Assembly (NCBI RefSeq): GCF_017916475.1
Contig: NZ_JAFMTB010000001.1
Coordinates: 1,512,849-1,576,848 of the forward strand
Direction: 5' to 3'
Length of the DNA: 64,000 nt
Origin: Patulibacter sp. SYSU D01012
GTDB taxonomy: Bacteria > Actinomycetota > Thermoleophilia > Solirubrobacterales > Solirubrobacteraceae
Below, piece after piece: positions 60,360 through 64,000 of the stretch. The notes below the pieces were generated by a model that saw nothing but the letters and a program-made list of their open reading frames with translations, was not told where the DNA came from and did no database searches. Numbering within the stretch: the first letter of the stretch is position 1; the number at the start of each line of letters is the position of its first letter. The translations under genes and the position numbers were made by a program.

Positions 60360-61777
60360 CGGGGCACCCGCCGCGCCGTCCGTCCCTGGCGGGCCAGCGC
60401 GAGCAGCTCGTCGACCGCCGCGGTGATGCCCGCGGCCACGGTCTCCAGGTCCGGCAGCTTGTCGAGATCGCCGAGCAGGCCGAACTCCGCCAGGCCGTCG
60501 TACGAGGTCACGGCGATCGCGAGCGCCCGGTCGCCCGCCAGGAACGGCACCGGCACCGCCGTCTCGAGGCGCCGGCCCAGCAGGTACATGCCGTGCTGCG
60601 GGCCGGGCACGTTGGCGACGAGCACGTTGAACCGCCGCGCGTCGAAGCGCAGGCGCGAGGCCTGCGCCAGCACCGACGGCGGGGCGAAGGCGTCGTCCTG
60701 CGCCGTCATGGTCGCGGCGGACAGCGGGTGGCGGCCGGCCAGCTTCTGCGCCATCGAGCGGCGGATCCGCTCGTGGCGGGCGAGAGGGTCCGGCTCGCCG
60801 ACCGGCAGCGGGGCGTAGGCGAGCGCCATCGGGCGTGCCTCGCGCCCCGCCGCCTCGATCGCCAGGGGCACCGCCGCTCGCAGCTCCAGGCCGGTCGTGT
60901 GGAGCCCGCGGTCCTGCATCCACTGCCGGATGGCGCCGGCCGCGACGGCCAGCACGACGTCGTTGACCGTCCCGCCGAACGTGTCCTTGATGCGCTTGAG
61001 GTCCGCGACCGGGACGGTCGCGTGCGCCAGCCGGCGGTGCGGTCCGATCGGGACGTTCAGCGGCGACGGCGGCGCCGGCTTCAGCCGGGGGCCCAGCAGC
61101 GCTCCGGCGAGCGCCGCCCCGCCGCGCGCGGCGCGGGGCAGCGTCCGCGGGTCGACGAGGGCGCCGAGGACGCGGCGCGGCGCGCCCGCGGCCAAACGTC
61201 CCGCGTCGCCCGCCGCGGCGGCGACCAGCTGCGCGCGCGACGGGAGGGGCGGTGCGGCCCACCCCGCACGCCGGCCGGCCGCGGGGCCGTCGCGCCGCTC
61301 GTGGGGGTCGAGCAGGGCCGTCATGAGGTCCATCGCGACGACGCCGTCCACGAGCGCCCCGTGGGACTTCGTGACGACCGCGAAGTGGTCCTGCAGGAGG
61401 CCCTCGACGACCCACAGCTCCCACAGCGGCTTCGTGCGGTCCAGGCGCTGCGAGAAGATCCGCCCGGCGGCCACCCGCAGCTCCGCCTCGTCGCCCGGCG
61501 ACGGCAGCGCGGTGTGACGCACGTGGTACTCCACGCGGAACGACGGGTCCGGGGCCCAGCGCGGGCGGCCGACGCCGAACGGCGGCTCCACGAGCCGCGC
61601 GCGGTAGCGCGGCACGCGGGACAGGCGCGCCAGCACGTGGGCGCGGATCTCGTCGATGGGCGGCGGCGAGCCGGCGAAGACGGCGACCCCGCCGACGTGC
61701 ACGTGGGTCGCCCCCTCCTCCTCGCGCAGGAGCGAGACGTCGGCGGCGGTGAGCTCGGCGGGGCGGGACGGCGGCAT
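60347..61777 (-). CDS. WS/DGAT-family protein with degenerate active site
   Basis: The 476-aa protein aligns with the intact WS/DGAT at 7283 over its whole length, including [23 protein letters not shown] and NVPGPQ. The active-site motif reads His139-Gly140-Ala-Leu-Val-Asp144-Gly instead of HHxxxDG, so the second His, the general base in this family, is missing. A loss of acyltransferase activity or a change of reaction is likely. Start ATG 61777 with TAGGGT upstream. It could still bind acyl-CoA or lipid droplets. Confidence 0.85.
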   Translation of the reverse strand: MPPSRPAELTAADVSLLREEEGATHVHVGGVAVFAGSPPPIDEIRAHVLARLSRVPRYRARLVEPPFGVGRPRWAPDPSFRVEYHVRHTALPSPGDEAELRVAAGRIFSQRLDRTKPLWELWVVEGLLQDHFAVVTKSHGALVDGVVAMDLMTALLDPHERRDGPAAGRRAGWAAPPLPSRAQLVAAAAGDAGRLAAGAPRRVLGALVDPRTLPRAARGGAALAGALLGPRLKPAPPSPLNVPIGPHRRLAHATVPVADLKRIKDTFGGTVNDVVLAVAAGAIRQWMQDRGLHTTGLELRAAVPLAIEAAGREARPMALAYAPLPVGEPDPLARHERIRRSMAQKLAGRHPLSAATMTAQDDAFAPPSVLAQASRLRFDARRFNVLVANVPGPQHGMYLLGRRLETAVPVPFLAGDRALAIAVTSYDGLAEFGLLGDLDKLPDLETVAAGITAAVDELLALARQGRTARRVPRAAR

Positions 61778-61879
61778 GGGACTGGGGGCGACCCTATCCG
61801 ACCCTTCGCCGCGCGACCGAGGGCGCCGACGCACGGCGGGCCGTCGGCGACGACGCCGGGCGCCCCGGGGCCGCCGCGG

Positions 61880-62479
61880 CTAGGCCGCGTCGGCGCCGGC
61901 GACGAGCTCCGGCGGCAGGCGATCGAACAGGTCGGCGAGCATGCGGCCCGTCGCGCCCCAGACGAAGTGGTCGTCCACGACGTACGCGTCCGTCTCGAAC
62001 GTCATGCCCCGCCGCTCGATCCGGCGCCGCTCGTAGCCGGCACGCAACGCGGCCAGGTCCAGCTCGAGGACCACGTCGACCTCGTGGGGGGACAGCTGCC
62101 ACTCCCCGGGGTGCCGGATCCAGCCGACGACGGGGTAGACCGCGTAGCCGGTGACGAACGTCCCGACGGGGGAGAGCGCGCCGAGGATCTCGACGTTCTC
62201 GGGCGGCAGGCCGACCTCTTCGTGCGCCTCGCGCAGCGCCGTGGCGGTGGGCGAGGGATCCCCGGGGTCGGCGCGCCCGCCCGGGAACGCGATCTCGCCG
62301 GCGTGGCGCCGCATGTCGCTGCGGCGCCGGGTCAGGACGACGTGCAGCCGCCCGTCGACCTCGAGGAGCGGCACGAGGACGGCGGCGCGGGTCTCGCCGT
62401 GGGCGCTCAGCGCCGCCGCGTCCTCGGTCGGCAGCAGCGCGGCGCGGATGCGCTCCCGCGCGTCAGGCGACGTGGGCAA
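61880..62479 (-). CDS. CoA-type Nudix hydrolase
   Basis: The 199-aa protein has the UPF0035/CoA-pyrophosphatase signature LTRRRSDMRRHAGEIAFPGG ahead of the Nudix helix ALREAHEEVGL. It would cleave CoA or its derivatives to phosphopantetheine and ADP. The start at 62479 overlaps the end of the OsmC gene (62463) by 17 bases, so translation is probably coupled. C-terminus includes GATGRMLADL, common in NudL proteins. Confidence 0.88.
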   Translation of the reverse strand: MPTSPDARERIRAALLPTEDAAALSAHGETRAAVLVPLLEVDGRLHVVLTRRRSDMRRHAGEIAFPGGRADPGDPSPTATALREAHEEVGLPPENVEILGALSPVGTFVTGYAVYPVVGWIRHPGEWQLSPHEVDVVLELDLAALRAGYERRRIERRGMTFETDAYVVDDHFVWGATGRMLADLFDRLPPELVAGADAA

Positions 62480-62876
62480 CCCGCTCGACGCGCTCCTCGA
62501 ACATGACGTCGCCGTCCAGGACGCGGTGGATCGGGCACTTCGTCGCGATGATGCGCAGCTTCGCCACCGTCTCGTCGTCGATGCGCTCGTCGACGCGCAT
62601 CACGAGCTCGAAGCGCGTGGGGCAGCCGCGCTCGGGGGCGGGCTTGTAGTGACACTCGACCTCGAGGTCGCCCAGGTCCCAGCCCTTGCGCTCCGCGTAC
62701 ATCTGGAGCGTGATGGCCGTGCAGGACGCGAGGCTGGCGGCGAGCAGGTCGTGTGGCGCCGGGCCGGCGTCGTCGCCGCCCATCTCCGTGGGCTCGTCGA
62801 CGGTGATCCGGTGGCCCCGCATCGAGACGGAGTGACGGAAGTGTTCCTCGCGCGTGGCGCGTGCGGTGACCTGCAT
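62463..62876 (-). CDS. OsmC-family peroxide-reducing protein
   Basis: The 137-aa protein has the two catalytic cysteines of the OsmC/Ohr fold: Cys52 in LAASLASCTAITL and Cys114 in IATKCPIHRVL. The PHDLLAASLASC motif is typical of the YhfA/OsmC branch that reduces organic hydroperoxides. It starts at ATG 62876 and precedes the Nudix gene on the same strand. No ohrR regulator is adjacent. Confidence 0.88.
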   Translation of the reverse strand: MQVTARATREEHFRHSVSMRGHRITVDEPTEMGGDDAGPAPHDLLAASLASCTAITLQMYAERKGWDLGDLEVECHYKPAPERGCPTRFELVMRVDERIDDETVAKLRIIATKCPIHRVLDGDVMFEERVERVAHVA

Positions 62877-62954
62877 GGTGGGTTCCCTCGTGGATTCCGG
62901 AAGGGGCCGGACCCTCAGTATGGCACCGCGACGGCTATGCTCCCCCGGCCATCG

Positions 62955-63028
62955 CGGGGCGTGGCGCAGCCTGGTAGCGCACCGACTTTGGGTGTCGGGG
63001 GTCCCCGGTTCGAATCCGGGCGCCCCGA
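62955..63028 (+). tRNA. tRNA-Pro (anticodon TGG)
   Basis: The acceptor arms CGGGGCG and CGCCCCG pair fully, with discriminator A at 63028. The D-arm (GCGCAGCCTGGTAGCGC), anticodon loop TTTGGGT on a CCGAC/GTCGG stem, and the T-arm with TTCGAAT on CCCGG/CCGGG are all normal. The anticodon TGG reads proline. CCA is not encoded. It lies between OsmC and the fatty-acid-hydroxylase gene. Confidence 0.95.
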
Positions 63029-63147
63029 TGAGCCCGGCCGGCGGGCGGGCGCGGCCGTCCGCCGCCCCGCCCGCCGCCCGGAAGCACCCCGGCGGCCACC
63101 GGGTTCGGGCGCCCGAACCCTCCGGGGTCGCGTGCAAAGATGGGGCC

Positions 63148-63831
63148 GTGTCCCGCGCGCCGCACGAGTCAGACCCGTCCGAGTCGCTGCCGCCGCGCGT
63201 GACGCGGACGACGGTCCTGCGGGCGTCGCCGCCCATGTTCCGCACGGTGACGGTGGATCGCCTCACGCGCGTGCACCCGGCCGTGCCGCTGGTCGTGTTC
63301 CTGCCGGTCGTGGTGCTGCAGTCCGCCCTGGCCCTGCGGGCCGACGACCGCGTCGGCACGTTCGCCCTGCTCTTCGCGCTCGGCTTCGCCCTCTGGGGCC
63401 TGGTCGAGTACTGGGTCCACCGCGTCGTCTTTCACATCGAGCCCGAGGAGGGCTTCGGCGCACGGCTGCACTGGATGGTCCACGGGGTCCACCACGATCA
63501 CCCGAACGACCCGCTGCGGCTCGTCATGCCGCCCGCCGTCTCCGTGCCGGGGATCGCCCTCTTCACCCTGCTGTTCGCCCTCGCCCTCGGCACGGGCGCG
63601 GGGCTGGCCGTCGCCGCCGGCTTCACCCTCGGCTACGTCGTCTACGACACGACGCACCACCACCTGCACCACCACCGGCCGCGGACGCGCGCCGGCCGCT
63701 GGCTGCGCGAGGCGCACATGCGGCACCACTTCCAGGACGACCACGCCGGCTTCGGCATCAGCTCGCCCTGGTGGGACGTCGTCTTCCGCACCCTGCCGCG
63801 CAAGGGCGGCAACAAGGCACGCCGCGGCTGA
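63148..63831 (+). CDS. Fatty-acid-hydroxylase/sterol-desaturase superfamily membrane protein
   Basis: The 227-aa protein shows the histidine boxes of this di-iron superfamily: EYWVHRVVFH, HWMVHGVHHDHP, TTHHHLHHH and HMRHHFQDDHAGFG. Three or four membrane segments separate them. It would hydroxylate or desaturate lipid chains in the membrane; the FGISSPWWDVVF end is typical. GTG 63148 was chosen since the protein upstream has no coding character. Carotenoid or sterol-like substrate is possible, not shown. Confidence 0.87.
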   Translation: MSRAPHESDPSESLPPRVTRTTVLRASPPMFRTVTVDRLTRVHPAVPLVVFLPVVVLQSALALRADDRVGTFALLFALGFALWGLVEYWVHRVVFHIEPEEGFGARLHWMVHGVHHDHPNDPLRLVMPPAVSVPGIALFTLLFALALGTGAGLAVAAGFTLGYVVYDTTHHHLHHHRPRTRAGRWLREAHMRHHFQDDHAGFGISSPWWDVVFRTLPRKGGNKARRG

Positions 63832-63840
63832 GCCGCTCGG

Positions 63841-64000
63841 GGGGCCCGTGCCGGAACGCCCGGCCCGGACCGCGGTGATGCGGATCACGAGGCGGGGCTG
63901 GGGGCGGGGGAGACCCGCGCCGGATCGCCCCGCCCCGGCCGCGGCGATCCGGAACACGATGCGGGGGCCGGGGCGGGGGAGGCCTGTGCCGGATCGCCCC
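63841..64000. repeat. 69-bp imperfect tandem repeat at the right edge
   Basis: Units start at 63841, 63910 and 63979 (partial, cut by the window end). The shared core is CCGGA-TCGCC near the start and CGGATCACGA / CGGAACACGA later, followed by a G-rich part (GGCGGGG). The repeat begins just after the hydroxylase stop and probably continues beyond the window. Confidence 0.75.

Noticed and set aside
61880-61900. Possible rRNA or other stable RNA in this GC-rich stretch
   Set aside because: No rRNA-like conserved segments; the region is coding (Nudix) and antisense.

Overview
The window is very GC-rich with strong third-position G/C bias. It carries a mix of genes typical of deep-branching Actinobacteria of the Thermoleophilia/Solirubrobacterales type (Patulibacter- or Conexibacter-like). 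These include the CysO/CysM/Mec sulfur-carrier cysteine pathway, two wax-ester-synthase/DGAT paralogues, a GuaB-related dehydrogenase paired with guaA, an aa3-type oxidase cluster with tiny extra subunits, and many leaderless gene starts. The lineage is an inference from gene content; no rRNA is present. One tRNA gene (Pro, TGG) is found.

Layout, left to right. Positions 1-1825 (minus strand) hold a short operon of unusual character: a GTG-started protein with a helix-turn-helix, a 79-aa protein and an SPFH/band-7 protein that runs off the left edge. It abuts what looks like a sigma factor that has lost its 5' part (1894-2826). From 2935 to 14548 come mostly unlinked genes: a lipocalin-like protein, FxsA, an iron-sulfur assembly protein, a subtilase, a WS/DGAT, an M28 peptidase, ispH, a phosphoesterase, a thioredoxin-fold protein and a polytopic membrane protein. 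Sco1 follows at 14648.

From 15422 to 22701 lies a split sulfur-transfer locus: a rhodanese-MoeB protein and CysO, then UbiB and a RecQ-phosphoribosyltransferase fusion, then CysM, TatA and the JAMM peptidase Mec. The promoters of moeB and cysM, and of the distant trxB (53979), share one AT-rich palindrome of the form CTTy-GT-rAAG. This suggests a common thiol or sulfur regulator and is the best candidate in the window for an undescribed regulatory system.

From 22920 to 33544 are a DUF1802 gene in a compositionally different patch, hydantoinase/oxoprolinase A and B, nadB back-to-back with an HDAC-family deacetylase (their start codons are 20 bp apart and share overlapping -10 elements), two zinc-ribbon proteins, a glycosyltransferase and an orphan Flp-like pilin. 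From 33582 to 49488 is a dense housekeeping stretch: rdgB, HU, pyrF (no canonical start codon), LysM, a D-Ala-D-Ala carboxypeptidase, a PfkB kinase, guaB3-guaA, rplM-rpsI-glmM-acpS-nnr-alr-cca and HIT. Many neighbours overlap by GTGA or ATGA.

From 49708 to 56175 are exported or low-complexity proteins, an AraC/CBS-domain divergent pair, an unlisted small gene (52569-52733), trxB, a PAP2-type membrane protein and an enoyl-CoA hydratase preceded by a TetR-like palindrome. From 56262 to 60326 is the cytochrome c oxidase cluster ctaC-ctaD-ctaB plus two small membrane proteins, with no subunit III. The right end has a second, active-site-degenerate WS/DGAT, a CoA-type Nudix hydrolase, OsmC, tRNA-Pro, a fatty-acid-hydroxylase-family protein and a 69-bp repeat running off the edge. 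No IS element, CRISPR array or rRNA was seen.
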